64,000 bases of DNA from positions 26,968,998-27,032,997 of the forward strand of contig JAAOOA010000002.1 in the NCBI GenBank assembly GCA_012861695.1, written 5' to 3'. Below, piece by piece: positions 45,292 to 59,829 of this stretch. A program made the position numbers and the translations under genes. Each line of letters begins with the position of its first letter. The first letter of the stretch is position 1. Under the pieces are notes generated by a model that was not told where the DNA came from, ran no database searches, and saw only the letters and a program-made list of their open reading frames with translations. This DNA is from Trematomus loennbergii (taxonomy: Eukaryota > Chordata > Actinopteri > Perciformes > Nototheniidae).

Positions 45292-46085
45292 TGCTGCGTT
45301 CACACCGGACGCGATGCGACTATTCGCTTCGCTCTAATCGCTCCTATCGCATCGCTCTAAACGCTGGAGTTTCACCGCGGCTGCCAGCTGTGTTTACTCG
45401 CATCATTCAAACAAGACGCGCTGGCTCGGGAGCTACAACTACAACAAATGAACATATTTTACCGTGATTAAATTGTAATACACGTTTCTAAATGATGCCG
45501 AAGTAACAACATACTGATACCGGTTAGTAACAACCATGAATTAATGCTTTGACAAGTCTGCAGACAAGACGGCTGGCAAAACACCTTTTAAAATGCTTGT
45601 TTTCTGAATGAAGATCGGGTCAACCAGGCTAAGCTAACGTTGTATATGCTCATTCCACACTCATAACAACGGCCTACAGACATAAATAAAGCAGCGACTG
45701 TATTCGCCATGGCACAGACAGTCTGTGGTTTGTACTTGTTTAACTTTTGTCCAGTTTCTGAACAGATATGAGGAGCTGTGAGCTCTGTGTGCTAACTGCT
45801 AACTGCTAACAGCTGATGTTGTGTGGTTGAACGTCAGTGACGGCGGCTGAGATCCTCACCGCTGATTGGCTTCCGCGAGAATGCGTCACGTGAATTTGAC
45901 GCTCGAGTTGAAAAAATTGAACTCTCGCGTTTAACGCGGCACCGTTCAATCGCGTGATTCGCGCCGCGTCCACCGCTTCATGCGCGCCGTCGGAGCGAAT
46001 TCGCGTCTGTCCGCGTCTCTGCATTGACTTTACATGTAATCGCGCCGCCCCCAAACATCGCATCGCGTCCGGTGTGAACGCAGCA
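45292..46085. mobile_element. Nested Harbinger-type MITE (copy C)
   Basis: Same inverted ends and flanking TTA as at 18319. Confidence 0.8.
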
Positions 46086-46119
46086 TTAGGCGTCTGTTGT
46101 TTACCTTCCGACCTCAGAC

Positions 46120-46482
46120 ATGATGGAGATGGAGTCGACTGAAGTTGTGCTGTTTGTGCTCATGTTATACAGCTTTGTAACTGAGTTAATGCAGCCTGAG
46201 CAACTTGCGCACAATAACAAAACAAGCCGAGCACGAGTGGTGGTGGAGAACGCTTTTGGCAGACTGAAGGGCAGGTGGCGGTGCTTGATGAAAAGAAACG
46301 ACTGCAAGATGGACAAGATCAAAATCCAGGTGGCAGCATGTTGCATATTACATAACCTTTGTGAAAGTAATGATGAGTACAGGGACGAATGGACTGCCTT
46401 ACCGGCGACCCAGCTTGATGGGCCAGCCATTGCCGAGGCTGGGGGGCAAGACACTGAACAGCGTGTAAATTGTACATTGTAA
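46120..46482 (+). pseudogene. Harbinger transposase C-terminal fragment (copy C)
   Basis: Same translation as at 19147 and 29309. Confidence 0.85.
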
Positions 46483-46816
46483 ACATTTTGACAATAAAGC
46501 TGATCTTTTGTACAGTGCTTTTGTTTCTCTTTTATTTTCCAGTCAAGACAGGCAACATTACAATAGTGTACAGTGTGGCAATATAATAACAATAAACTGT
46601 GCCAGGTGTGTTGTATGCACAGTAAATAGGCTCAGCAGCAAACCCACCTTTATTATTTATTATATATCTTCCTGAGACCCACTGCATCCGTCTGCCATAA
46701 ACACTATGGAAACCTACATGTTAGTTTCGGCCCATAGTGGACTCCATTTTGTGTTGTGTAAAATGGGGGGGGAATTAAAAGTTTGCAAATCCCCATGTCC
46801 TCCTCAGAGGAGAGAG

Positions 46817-46820
<4 letters not shown>

Positions 46821-46901
<81 letters not shown>
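46821..46901. repeat. (TG)n microsatellite (copy C)
   Basis: About 40 uninterrupted TG units, the shortest of the three copies. Confidence 0.95.
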
Positions 46902-46903
<2 letters not shown>

Positions 46904-47663
46904 CTGCCGCTCAAAGTGCCCTTCTTTATTGTTTTGTATTTTTGAATGTATTTTTGAGTGCTTCATGTATGCTTGAACTTTGTTTAATGATGTTGAGGCA
47001 AGTTTTCTTACCGGAAGTCATGTGACCTCTAGCCCGGATGTTTACAATGTTTGTGAGAGAGTAAAAAGGCGCGAACATTTGTAAATGCCGGTCTAGGCGA
47101 ATACGTTTTTACGCTGTTTCATAATTGTACCAAGAAGGAAATAAACATGATTGTGAACATCAGTTCGATGCGTAACGTTCTTTCAAGACAAAGTCACAGT
47201 GTGTGTACCTTTGCGTTTGGTTGCTGGTAAGGGGGACGACCAAGCACTGTGATCTAGAATGCAAAGCTCGCTTGTTTGCAATCCTGAGAGTTGTCCATCC
47301 TCGCCTGAAACAGACGATTAGTGCCATGAGTTAGTGAAGCAAATTACAGAAACACTGCACAGTTATTCACAAGTCAAAACGTTTTCATAGCGGCCGAGAA
47401 TATCTAGCTAGCTAGATGTAGCTAGCTCGGGGCCGGTGTTAGCCATTTCAGCCTAGCATGGCTAGCTTGATCTACTGAGCAAATAAAAGTACATCTGAGA
47501 CCATTATTGTGCAGATTAAAACCCCAGTGCATGTAGTTGATTTTACCTTCGTCGTGGTCGTCATCGTTGGCCACTGAATCTGCGGTTTGTAGTCCTGCCT
47601 GAGTTTCTTTATTTGTAGCCGGTATGCCGTGGGGCTGTGCACGATTCCCAGGTCGAGTGAAAG

Positions 47664-47777
47664 CTACTGAACTGGCTTCAGTAGCATTCCCTGGGTCGCG
47701 TCCTCGGCGTAGATCTCCAGAAGCGCTGACACCTCCTCATCACTCCACCGCTCCGATGATTTCTTGATGCTTGCCAT
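47664..47777 (-). pseudogene. Harbinger SANT/Myb-like fragment (copy C)
   Basis: Same fragment as at 20747. Confidence 0.6.
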
Positions 47778-48035
47778 AACTGCTTTCAAAAACAAACTAC
47801 TACTACTAGGAAAAACAATGGCGGCTCTACACAACATTTTCACAGTTGTGGTTTGCAATTCGCCCAGCCAATCAGCACTGGGGCACTTTTTTCCCACAGG
47901 AAAGTACGATCTCTCAGCGGACACTAAAAATGGGGGTAAAAGTTCCCGAGATTAAGTACTCTTTTTGGTGTGAACGCGACATAAGGGGTACTAACGGAAC
48001 TAAACGCGAAAAGTACGGTGAAAAGAATTCACCGT

Positions 48036-49757
48036 AGAATTCAACCATGGACACAATCCTCGCGTCGGGAGGAAGCACCACAGGGGCCGAGGAGGGCGGG
48101 GCCGCCGGCGAGGGCCGGGCCATGGAACGGGCCGTCGGAAGGGGGCCGCAGGAGAGGGTAGGGGCCCCAACGAAGGCGAGGGCATCCCCACCGGAGGGCG
48201 GGTGGCGGGCCGGAACGGGCCGTCGTCAGGGGGCCGCAGAAAGCAGGGTCGCTGTGTCGAGACCAGGGACGGGCGTGAAAAACCCGGTGGTCCCCAGCGG
48301 GGAGGAGCGCTGCCCGGCCGCAGGCGAAGGCACAGCGGCAGCGGGTACGAAGTCCTCGGGAGGAAGGAGCCGTGTCCCCGGGAGGAAGGAGCCGTGGACA
48401 GGGGAGAGGCCAGACGGGGTGCCGTCGAGGCGAACCGTGAGCCGCGGTTAGAGGTGAGGCCAGGCAGGGTCCCGAAGCGCGCCACCCACGGGCCGATGAA
48501 GGCATGGGCGACGTCCGGAACCGCCGAGGCGAGGGAAGAGGCGAGGCCAGGCAGGGTCCCGAAGCGCGCCACCCACGGGCCGATGAAGGCATGGGCGACG
48601 TCCGGAACCGCCGAGGCGAGGGAAAAGGCGAGACGGGGTCCAGAAGCGCGCCACTGTGTGACGTCCGAAACCGCCGTCGAGGTGGTGAAAACAGCGAGAG
48701 GGTCCACACGAGGCCGACCAGACACGGTCGAACCTCCTCTCAGACACCAGAAAAAGCTCAAAAATGGTCGTCCCGTCCACGAACAAAAACAGGTGGGCGA
48801 AATAGCGAGAGGATCCACGTGAGGCCGACCAGACATGATCGAACCTCCTCTCCGGCACCACAAAAAACAAAAATTAAAATTAAAAAAAAGTCGGATGTCA
48901 GCCGCTAGCGTTGGTAGCAGCTAGTCATCGTCAGCCGTTGCTAGTAGTCGCCGCTAGCCGTTAGCTGTCGTGGCTAGCTGTCGTGGCTAGCTGTCGTTAG
49001 CAGTCGAGGCTAGCCGCCCTCGACGGCCGGTAGTCGCTGTCGTCGGCCCCGGAGCCTCTGCTAGGCGGCGTGCCCCCACCAGGGAAGGTGCTGCAGCGTG
49101 CAGTGGCAAGCACCTCAGGGGTAAATCGCCGGGCGGCCAGGAAGAACCGGCAAGCTTCTTCGGCCAAAGCGTGGGGCTCAACACTAGCCGTGTTAGCTAG
49201 CGCAGCCTGGACATGCAGCCGCATGTCCCGAAGAAACAGCCCCACGAGGTAGAAGTCGGGTTCCTCCATGCCTAGCAGGTCGTGCATCGTCTCCTCGTAG
49301 CAGGAAGGCTTGCCGCCCTCCAGCGCCGAGACAAAACGGGAATGGTGAGCGACGTTCCCAGCCATACCGTGGGGCGCACCGAGCCTCAGTCCGTGCGCAC
49401 GTGGCAGCAACGGAGGTCCCCAAAAATCTCCGGCATTTCGAGAAAAGCAGAGTCTGCTTTTTGCCGTGTTCGGTCCAGTCCCGGATCCTTCGCGAGACTT
49501 ATGTCGGGGTCACCACTGTAGTGTCGAGAGAAGGGAGACGGAGGCGGTGCATCGAAGGTGCAAATCTCTCTTTATTGGGGAGCAGAAATCGACGTGCTGT
49601 CGGGTTGCAGGAAAGAAGAGAAGAGAAAGTGAAAGAGGAGGACACACAGTAGGTACCCCGGAGGTACCGTCAACATATGTGTCCGGGCAGAAACAATACC
49701 CCCAACCTGTAGTTCCATGAGTGAATTATGTAACCTAGGTAATTAGTGATCACTACA
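48036..49757 (-). mobile_element. LTR retrotransposon lacking its 3' LTR (copy C)
   Basis: Interior plus one LTR (49517-49757). The gag-like fragment is at 48997-49410 (-). One G is missing from a run near 48267 relative to A and B. Confidence 0.85.
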
Positions 49758-50377
49758 AAGTAATATTTAATTGCAGGACTTTTAGTTACAACGGAGAAGT
49801 ATTACAATTTAGTATGGTGTGTGTAGGCTATTTCTTTATTGTAAAATAACACCTGAGTGAAAACGGAATATCCCCTCGTGACGTCGTGAGTTACAAAAAG
49901 GTTGATCTTAATCCTAAATTATTCTTGAAACACTTTGCCTACACGTTACCCATGTAACAACCGCGTGTCCAATTGTAAATAGCCTACACGCAGTAAGTCT
50001 ACGATAAGGTATATTTATTGATCTCAAATTGGGAGATTTTTTCGTTACAGCAGCATACAAAAACAAGGCATGCACATAATTAGAAACTAAAGAGTAGAAA
50101 ATAAACAATTATAAATAGAAACACTTCAAAATAAAACAGAACTAAAGAGTAGAAAATATACAAGTTGCCCGTAAAGATAACAATCTGTAAACTATCTGAC
50201 AGATTAAACACTATTGAAGGACCAATTTTCAGCTAGTCTCTCTGTGTTTAAATTGCATGTCTGTTTCAGATAGCAGAATCCAGAATGTGTTGAAGGCAAA
50301 AAGCAGGCATTACTGTATCTGTGAGCCTGTACCATTTACTGATTGACGCTCAGGAAATCCTCCATAATTTTATCACC

Positions 50378-53300
50378 ATGGAGGTGACGAAAAAGAGTTT
50401 TTTACATCATCTGTTCGATTTCAATTAGATGCGTTGTAGGCTGCTGCAGAAACGGGTTGGTTAAGGTGAAATATAAAAAAAAAGGCAATCACACACAAAC
50501 TGAGATTATTAGAGATTGTATTCGTTTCCAAAATTAACGAAAGCGGCAGAAACACACAAAAAGGAGCAATTTATCCTAACGAGAGAAAAATAAAACACGG
50601 GATGAAGCTGCTGTAGCCCACTATAGGAAAATAAACTACTGCACATGCATAAAAGGAAAAATAAATTCTAGCCTTTAATTAAACAAAACCATATTTAACA
50701 AGTATGAGATTTGGAAAGGCCTCTCTTGGTCACGTACGTGCGTCATTGTCATGGAAACCGAACGTTGGGGCTGCAGCTGCTGACCGCTCTGAGCTCACTT
50801 TGCACTTGGACTCTGACCAGAGCACACCTTTTGCAAAACTCACCTGTGGAGAGAAAACTCTTTGAGATTCAACCTGCTGGAAAACAAAACTTCTGAGAAA
50901 CAAAACTACTATAAAACAAAAGTACTGTATCCCTGATCTGCTGTGGAAAACCGGAGAGGCTGAACAAGACCCCCGGGCCCCCAGAGGAGGAGCAGCACCT
51001 GCCGCTGGCCAAAGGCCGTGTTGGGAAACTACACTCAAAGTAAAAAAAAAAAAAAAAACGTTAAAAAATACACATTTTTTGCCTTTTAATTGTTCATATA
51101 TCCCCTTAACATCTTACAAAGCTGTTTCTGTGTGGAAATTAGTGCAATATTTGTAGTTTAGAGGTGAAAAGTTCATAGAATGTTGGCATTTCTTTTGCTC
51201 AAAATCCAATTTGGAGAAAGCAGAAACTCACTCACGTTTTTTCCGTGTAAAATTAATATTTGTGGATAAGACCTACTTTTTTTTAGCACTAGATGTGTGT
51301 AATGTATTTATAAAGAGTGCAGTAATTTGAAAACACAGTTATTTTTTATTTAATTGCGAGATATCGTCGAAAAACGACCAAAAAATTACAAAAACAAAAT
51401 GGCGATTGGGTCTAATTTCATAGAATGCTAAAAAATATGTCCAAGTTATGCACCATGGCAACGAAGCACAATTCCCTGCAGGGCACGTTCTTCTGTGCAG
51501 CTGCCTCCCTGAGTGTCGTTCGTTCTGATTGTTGAAGCTTTATTTATTGGAGAAATGGCTACTCCTTCTAATATATCATATTCATTACACTTTCCTTTTA
51601 ACATTAAATATTGAAATGGCTTTTCTTGTTTAGTTTTAGAGGGGGGAGATTTGTGCGCGGTCTGCGTCCAAGATGACTAACTCCTACTTAAACTATAGGA
51701 AAAATAATTACTTATAAACTAAAGGAAAGTCTGCAAATACTGTGGTCATTTTACATTATATTACTGTAGTCAGTTACTCTGCGCAATGGTCCAATGGATA
51801 TGAATGCTGCATATATAATTGAATGCACCCTCTTTTTTGGAACCAATTATAGTTTGTCCACACATAGCCTACACAGTTTTTTCTCGGGATCTGGGTCTTG
51901 CATTCCCCACAGTCAGCATTTATTTGTTTGCACATTTTGTAATGTTGCATTTTGGTTTAAAGAAGGCTTTGCTGCTGCGGAAGAAGCGGTGTGTAAAATG
52001 CGCAGAGCAAGCTTCTCCTTTACTTGTCCAACAAATATAGAGCGCTGTTTATGTGCACTTCTGTTTTATAAAAAAAACAGTTTGGAGATATTAAAATAAC
52101 GAAAATAATATTGCCAATAACAAAAATCCCAATTAGCATATTTCTTGTCGTCACTGTTTATCAGAACAATAATATAATGTATTATCCCCAGTGTTATTCT
52201 AACCACAATTATGTTTTAGCAGGCTTTTAACAGGTTCTCCTGTCATGTCTTGTAAATTAAAGTCATAGTTAGGATATGCATGTGCTATTTCTTTCCTATC
52301 ATCGATTATTGCTAAATAATCCCACATATTACCTGTGACTAGAAATCCTTACACTCTGAATTCCCCCCCCCCCCCTCTACAGGCTCTGAGAACTTCATCA
52401 TGGATCCTCCTGCAGGCGATGAAGGTAATCTCCCTGTCTACAACGCTCCTGATGAGGAAGAGGTAGGTGAGGTCAGGAACGCTGTCGAGGATGAAGGTGA
52501 GTTTGCTGTCGGTTTTTTAGGTGGAGGTCATGGACTGAGGGAAGAGGAGGAGGAGGAAGAGGATTTGGAAGAGGAGGAGGATGAAGAGGAGGATGAGGGG
52601 GAAGACTGGACATCCGAAGATTCTGGATACGGGTCCTTGTCCTCTGAGGAAGACGAAGAGGAGGAAGAAGAAGAGGAGGAAGAAGAGGAGGAAGAGGAGG
52701 AAGAAGAAGAGGAAGAGGAGGAAGAAGAAGAGGAGAAGAGGACACTGAAGATGATTGTGATGACGGTGATGACGGTGATGACGGTGATGCCGATATCGGA
52801 CGTCTCCCCCCTCTCACTCAGCAATTCCCGCCGGTAAATGTTTGGGAGGTATTGCGTGGGACCTTCACTCCAAGCTTCCTCCCTGCACATCCCTGCTCCC
52901 TCCCTTTGGATGTTGCCCCCCTGGAGGTTTCTGCACCGCGACTGGAACGTCCTGAAGAAGCTCCACCCTCAGCCCCTCCATCGACATCAGGCCTCGGCTT
53001 CTCCACCAAGAGGACCAGGGAAGAGGCATGCAGGGAAGAGGACTACACTTACACTCTGAATTCCCCCCCTCAGGCTCTGAGAACTTCATCATGGCTCCTC
53101 CTGCAGGCGATGAAGGTAATCTCCCTGTCTACAACGCTCCTGATGAGGAAGAGGTAGGTGAGGTCAGGAACGCTGTCGAGGATGAAGGTGAGTTTGCTGT
53201 CGGTTTTATAGGTGGAGGTCATGGACTGAGGGAAGAGGAGGAGGAGGAAGAGGATTTGGAAGAGGAGGAGGATGAAGAAGACGAAGAGGAGGAAGAGGAG

Positions 53301-54380
53301 GAAGAAGAAGAGGAAGAGGAGGAAGAAGAAGAGGAGGAAGAGGACACTGAAGATTATTGTGATGACAGTGATGACGGTGATGACGGTGATGACGGTGATG
53401 ACGGTGATGCCGATATCGGAGGTCTCCCCCCTCTCACTCAGCAATTCCCGCCGGTAAAAGTTTGGGAGGTATTGCGTGGGACCTTCACTCCAAGCTTCCT
53501 CCCTGCATATCCCTGCTCCCTCCCTTGGGATGTTGCCCCCCTGGAGGTTTCTGCACCACGACTGGAACGTCCTGAAGAAGGTCCACCCTCAGCCCCTCCA
53601 AGGTCAGGAGTGTTGGCTCCAAGAACACCAGGCTTCATCTTCTCCACGAAGAGGATCAGGGAAGAGGACTCCAGGGACTCGGCACCCTCCACCTTAGGCC
53701 TCTGCTGCCCCATGGTGCCCCTTCTTGTCGCGCAGCGCCCACCCGTGAGTTTTTGGCAGGCATTTCGCCCTTTGGGTGTTGCCCCTCCGGAGGATTCTGC
53801 ACCGCGTCTGGAACGTCCTGAAGAAGCTCCACCCTCAGCCCCTCCGAGGTCAGGCGTGTTCGCAACAACACCAGGCTTCGTCTTCTCCACGAAGAGGATC
53901 AGGGAAGAGGACTCCATCGACTCGGCACTCTCTACATCGGGCCCCGGCTTCTCTACCAAGAGGTTCAGGGAAGATGACTCCAGGGACTCGGCACCCTCCA
54001 CCTTAGGCCTCTGCTGCCCCATGGTGCCCCTTTCTGTCCAGCAGCGCCCACCCGTGACCTTTTGGCAGACATTTTGCCCTGTTGCCCCTCCGGAGGATTC
54101 TGCGCCGCAAGTGGAACGTCCTGAAGAAGCTCCATCCTCAGCCCCTCCATCGACATCAGGCCTCGGCTTCTCCACCAAGAGGACCTGGGAAGAGGCATGC
54201 AGGGAAGAGGACTTTAGGGACTCGCCAACCCCCACCTCAGGCCTCGGCCTCTCCACCAAAAGGACCAGGGAAGAGGACTTTAGGGACTTGACACCCTCCA
54301 GCTCAGGCCCCTGCCCCCCCCTGGACAAGAGATACCGTCCAGAGGACCACAGGCTCCCTGAAGACAGCGACTCGGACTGA
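50378..54380 (+). pseudogene. Acidic modular protein gene, copy C (broken)
   Basis: The exon 1 start is present (ATG GAG at 50378) but about 86 bp that included the splice donor are deleted, so it now runs into GTGACGAAAAAG. Exon 2 starts at 52383. One G is missing in the Glu block near 52732, and one C in the poly-C run at 53063-53069. A 270-nt in-frame block (B 36271-36540, including the hairpin) has been lost between repeats. The second module is open from 53028 to 54380 (450 codons) and is otherwise identical to copy B. An internal acceptor at 53072-53073 could still start that module. Probably non-functional in the original form. Confidence 0.7.
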
Positions 54381-54664
54381 GACGGACATCTGCTGCAGGA
54401 TTTGAAAACCTTTGCGTCTGGCAGGACTGATGAAGCCCCAGGCAGCTTCAAACACATCTTTCTGGGTTGGCAATAGGTCAGATCTTGCACCAGGGCTTAA
54501 TTTTATTAATATGTCATTTTTCATTTCGATCTTTTTTTCTTTTGGATAATAATTGATGATGGTCGATGCTCATACCAGGTTTTGTGATAGGTCAAAAATT
54601 GCATTGGGGCTTTTTATTTATATATAACTGTCTTTTTAATATTATTTGATAATGGTCAATGCTG

Positions 54665-54778
54665 ATAGCAGAGGTAAGAGGAAGAGGATGAAGAGGACGT
54701 TGTAGACGATGGTGTATCTCTCCCCTCTCGTCCAGCAGCTCCCACCTGCAAGTATTTGCTACAGGATTTGAAATCCTT
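54665..54778 (+). pseudogene. Decayed extra module of the acidic gene (copy C)
   Basis: Copy of 38262-38375, with the same remnants. Confidence 0.45.
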
Positions 54779-55447
54779 TGCCTCTATCAGGACTGATGAA
54801 GCCCCAGGCATCTTCAAACACGTCTTGCTGGGTCGATAGGTCAAATGTTGCACCAGGGCTTTTATTAATATATTACTTAATTTTTTATATCGTTTTTACT
54901 TTTGGATCAAATGTGATGATGGTCGATGCTGATACCAGAGGTAAGTTAACATGGTATGGTTGTGTATTCTTTCTTTTTAAAGTATAGATGGCTTTGCAAG
55001 ACAGGTAAGTAAATCGTTTAAGACAGTGAGTGGTTAAACTAATTCAAGCACATTTACTCAAGTACTGCTCAGTTTTTTCTAGGTGCAACATATAGTGCTA
55101 AAGCAGTGACTATCACGAAAAGTCTCCAAGTCTCTTTCAGGTTTTCTAACAGGTCTCCAGCATTACCCACGCTGCATCAACCTTCCTACAAAAAGCAACT
55201 CCGTGGAAGATTGAAACTCAAGGATGTTCGGACGAAGAAGATGAGCAGACCACACCAAAAGAAAGGATGACAACTGATTAAGAGCGGGGTCGTCTTTTGG
55301 GGCGTAGTAAGTGATCCCCTCACAAGGATTGTATTTATTATTGGAGTTTTATCATATTTGTCCATCATTGGAAGTTACATTTAACAGCTTGCAACAGTTC
55401 AGAGGTTGTATATTTGAGTATTTATTGTTTGTGTTTCTGTCTCACAG

Positions 55448-55789
55448 GGCAGGACTCCTCTTGCTGAGAGTGGATCACCAACCGATGATCCCAGAAAGAC
55501 CCATCACCACAGCAGAGCGCTCTCAGCTTAGTCCCAGACCCTGTGAGTACAGTAAGAACCTCCATGCCCTTCACCCCAGCCCCCGACAACCCCCGCTCCA
55601 CCCACCAGCCGAGAGGACGAGGAGCTCCCCAGCCCGACCAGCACAGAGGACGTTGTTACATCTTCTTCTTCTTCTGTGCTGGTGGGATCGGGAAGCTCCT
55701 CACACACACAGGAAGCTTTCACCACCTCCACATCTGTGCTCAGGAAACAAGAAGGAAATATGACTTTGAATGACATCTTGAATAAATAA
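55448..55789 (+). pseudogene. Orphan 3' exon-like frame (copy C)
   Basis: Copy of 39043-39384, with the same acceptor, the same internal stops and the same MTLNDILNK end with a polyadenylation signal. Confidence 0.35.
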
Positions 55790-56130
55790 ATAAACATTTA
55801 TCAAACATGATTTTGTTTGAATACTCAATTCTGATTGGTAAATTTGGACATTTCAGAAATACTCGCTAACACAACTCTGCTAAGGATCTAGTGACCCTTA
55901 GCAGAGGTGTGCTAAGAATGATAAAGGGACTACGTGCAGTCCTATCAATACGCAGAAAGAAGTCCGGCCGGAATAACGTCAGCTGTGGACAACAAACATT
56001 AGATTGCCTCGTCAGAAAACACAGTGGAATACTTTTTTAATATTCATTTTTATATTTGTGGAGAGCACCAAACGTTGGATTCTTGAAGGCTAAACTCTCC
56101 CGTAAAGAAAAGAGAACAAGAGAAGGAAAG

Positions 56131-56496
56131 TGTCAGGGTTGAGTGCAGCAGGCAGGACCCAAATGCAGATTTCCAAGAATATTCCTTTAATCCAAGGTAA
56201 CAAAGTAGACAACAGAACACTACCTGTGACACAGTCAAAGACAAACAAGGAACCAACAATGACAGACAGAAAAACCAGAACTAAAATACACACAAGACCA
56301 ATCACACAAACAAGACACAGGTGAGGAGGGAGGAGAAAACACAGGGGCACCAGGTGAACACAATCGGGCAATCAGGCAGGAGGGAACACAGAGACAGGAA
56401 GCAACAGGCAAGACGGGGGTGAACACTTTTCAAAACAAAACAGGAACCAAAGACAGAAAAAGACAAGACAAAACACAACACAGACAGATCGTGACA
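56131..56496 (-). mobile_element. Solo LTR, only in copy C
   Basis: A 366-bp insertion, absent at the same place in copy B (39720 region), starts TGTCAGGG and ends GTGACA. The flanks are GAAAG on the left and GAAG-A on the right, where copy B has a single GAAAG, fitting a 5-bp target duplication with one base lost. The antisense GCATTTGGGTCC motif near the left end is typical of fish Gypsy-type LTRs, hence the minus strand. Confidence 0.65.
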
Positions 56497-56889
56497 GAAG
56501 AGGCGTCGGGATCCATGATTATTCTGCCAGAACTAGAGTATGATGTACTCAGGTAGGAGTACCGAAGTGTAGGAATACTCTGTTACAAGTAAAATCCCTG
56601 CATAATGTTACTCAATCACAAAAATAAACGTATTAGCATCAAAATATACATAAAGTACCAAAAGTAAAAGTACTCATTATGCAGATTTCAGAATAATATA
56701 GTATACGTTTTGATTGTAATGTTTATCAAAGCTTGTAATGTGTAGCTAGTTTTAATTACTTTGTAGGCTGAAGCTTGTGATTTTACTCCAGGTTTAATTT
56801 TGTTTGTGTGTTGACTGTATCATCATTAATCCAATTCTGAAAATGTACTAAAGGTACTAAATAAATGTAGTGGAGTGCATGATTTGACT

Positions 56890-57358
56890 CTGAAAGATAG
56901 ATAGATAGATAGTTACTTTATTGATCCCAATTTGGGAAATGTTTGCGTTGCAGCAGCATAAAAACCACAAGGCAATGTACATAAGAAAAATGAAGACACA
57001 GAAATAAACAGTCCAAAATATTTCAGAAATAGAAATAAAATAGCATTAAAAAGTTATAAGTTAAAAAAAAAAAATATATACATGTGGAAATACAAATTTC
57101 CAGTAACAAATATAAAGCAGGATATTATTTTTGCAAGAATGGATTATTCAATATTAAATTGAATATGAATGTAAAATGTACAGTGGGAGTTTAAGTCCAG
57201 TTATTAAGAGAAGCTATGGAGCAGAGAGTTCTCTGCCAGCCAGAGGTGATTTGTTATAGAGAGTTATTGCAGTGGGCAGGAATGTTTTCCTGTATCTATC
57301 CTTGTGACAGCGGAGCTGCAGCAGTCTGTTGGAGAAGGAGCTCCGCTGGCCATAATTA
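56890..57358 (-). mobile_element. Rex1/Babar-type LINE 3' fragment (copy C)
   Basis: Copy of the 40123 fragment, starting with (GATA)n and TTTATTGATCCCAATTTGGG. Confidence 0.65.
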
Positions 57359-57530
57359 CACATTCAAATGAGAAGACACTTGATTTTTGGAGATACACTG
57401 ATGTTGTTAATCATCAGTGAATTGTGTAGGAACACCCTGTGGCCGCAGGGTAGAGCTGTTTCTCAGGTATTCACTCATACAGGGAGAATCTCATTAATTG
57501 AATGTTTGTCTGTCTGCTGTCAGTCAGCAG

Positions 57531-58035
57531 ATGCAGTTCGGTGCTGTGAGACTCATTTTGCTTTGTTCTGGATTTATTTTCTCAGCAACCCTTGGATATA
57601 ACATCACATCTCCAGGCCCAGAACACATTACCTCCAGCAGTTTAAGCTTCCAGTTTCAGGTACAGTTGTTAAACTTACTAAAACTCTTCTGATTTTTCTG
57701 CTTTTAATTTTTTATAAATGCCTATTTTTCCTTCTCTGCTGATGCTCCATCCTGTTTGTTCAAACACACTTTGCTTCTACCACATCCTCCCTTAAACAGT
57801 GACTTATCAATACGAGAACATGTAGCGTTAATAAAAATGCAAAAACAAAATACCTTTATTTTATATGAAACTTGTGCACTTTTCCGCTATGTTATGTTAA
57901 TGTTAGTTCACTTTAAAATGTTTCTGATTTAATGCACAGTCTGCATATATTAATGCCAACTTTTTGATCTTTGCTTTATTCCAGGAAAACTTGGAAGACC
58001 TTATCAATCTTCCCTGGTTTGTGTGTGTGTCTTGA
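57531..58035 (+). CDS. Signal-peptide exon plus following exon of an unrecognised gene (copy C)
   Basis: Exon 57531-57659 equals the copy B exon (MQFGAVRLILLCSGFIFSAT, then YNITSPGPE, CAG/GTACAG donor). Here the next exon is uninterrupted: after TTCCAG at 57979-57984, GAA AAC TTG GAA GAC CTT ATC continues as ENLEDLINLPWF and reaches TGA at 58033, or splices near 58015 (CCCTG/GTTTGT, weak). If it is spliced, more exons should lie toward 58.4-58.8 kb, where acceptor-like sites exist (58712), but I could not build a convincing chain. It may encode a very short secreted peptide (59 aa) or be a gene fragment. No family recognised. Confidence 0.4.
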
Positions 58036-58063
58036 AGTGAATGAAAAGTGAGCTTGATAACCT

Positions 58064-58096
58064 GAAGGCGTGTGTGTGTTTGTGTGTGTCTGTGTG

Positions 58097-58135
<39 letters not shown>

Positions 58136-58146
58136 TGTGTGTGTGT
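58064..58146. repeat. (TG)n microsatellite, imperfect
   Basis: TG dinucleotides with TC and CG interruptions just after the end of the duplicated unit. Confidence 0.95.
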
Positions 58147-58219
58147 TCATTGATCATCTGCAGCAGCATGTTACCACCTGTGAAGAAGGACCGGGTCATT
58201 TCTCACCTTCCACATGTTA

Positions 58220-59829
<1,610 letters not shown>

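Larger units (their letters stand above)
44975..48025. mobile_element. PIF/Harbinger element, right end deleted (copy C)
   Basis: As in copy B: left inverted end present, right end replaced at the shared deletion junction. Contains the nested MITE and both protein fragments. Confidence 0.8.
41236..58003. repeat. Segmental duplication copy C (complete 16,768-bp unit)
   Basis: The only unit with both ends in the window: it starts at CTTTGACTTTTTCAGATC (as at 14270) and ends at GGAAGACCTTA before unique TCAATCTTCC. It shares the 31261-type deletion with copy B, has its own solo LTR, and carries the most damaged acidic gene. Confidence 0.95.
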
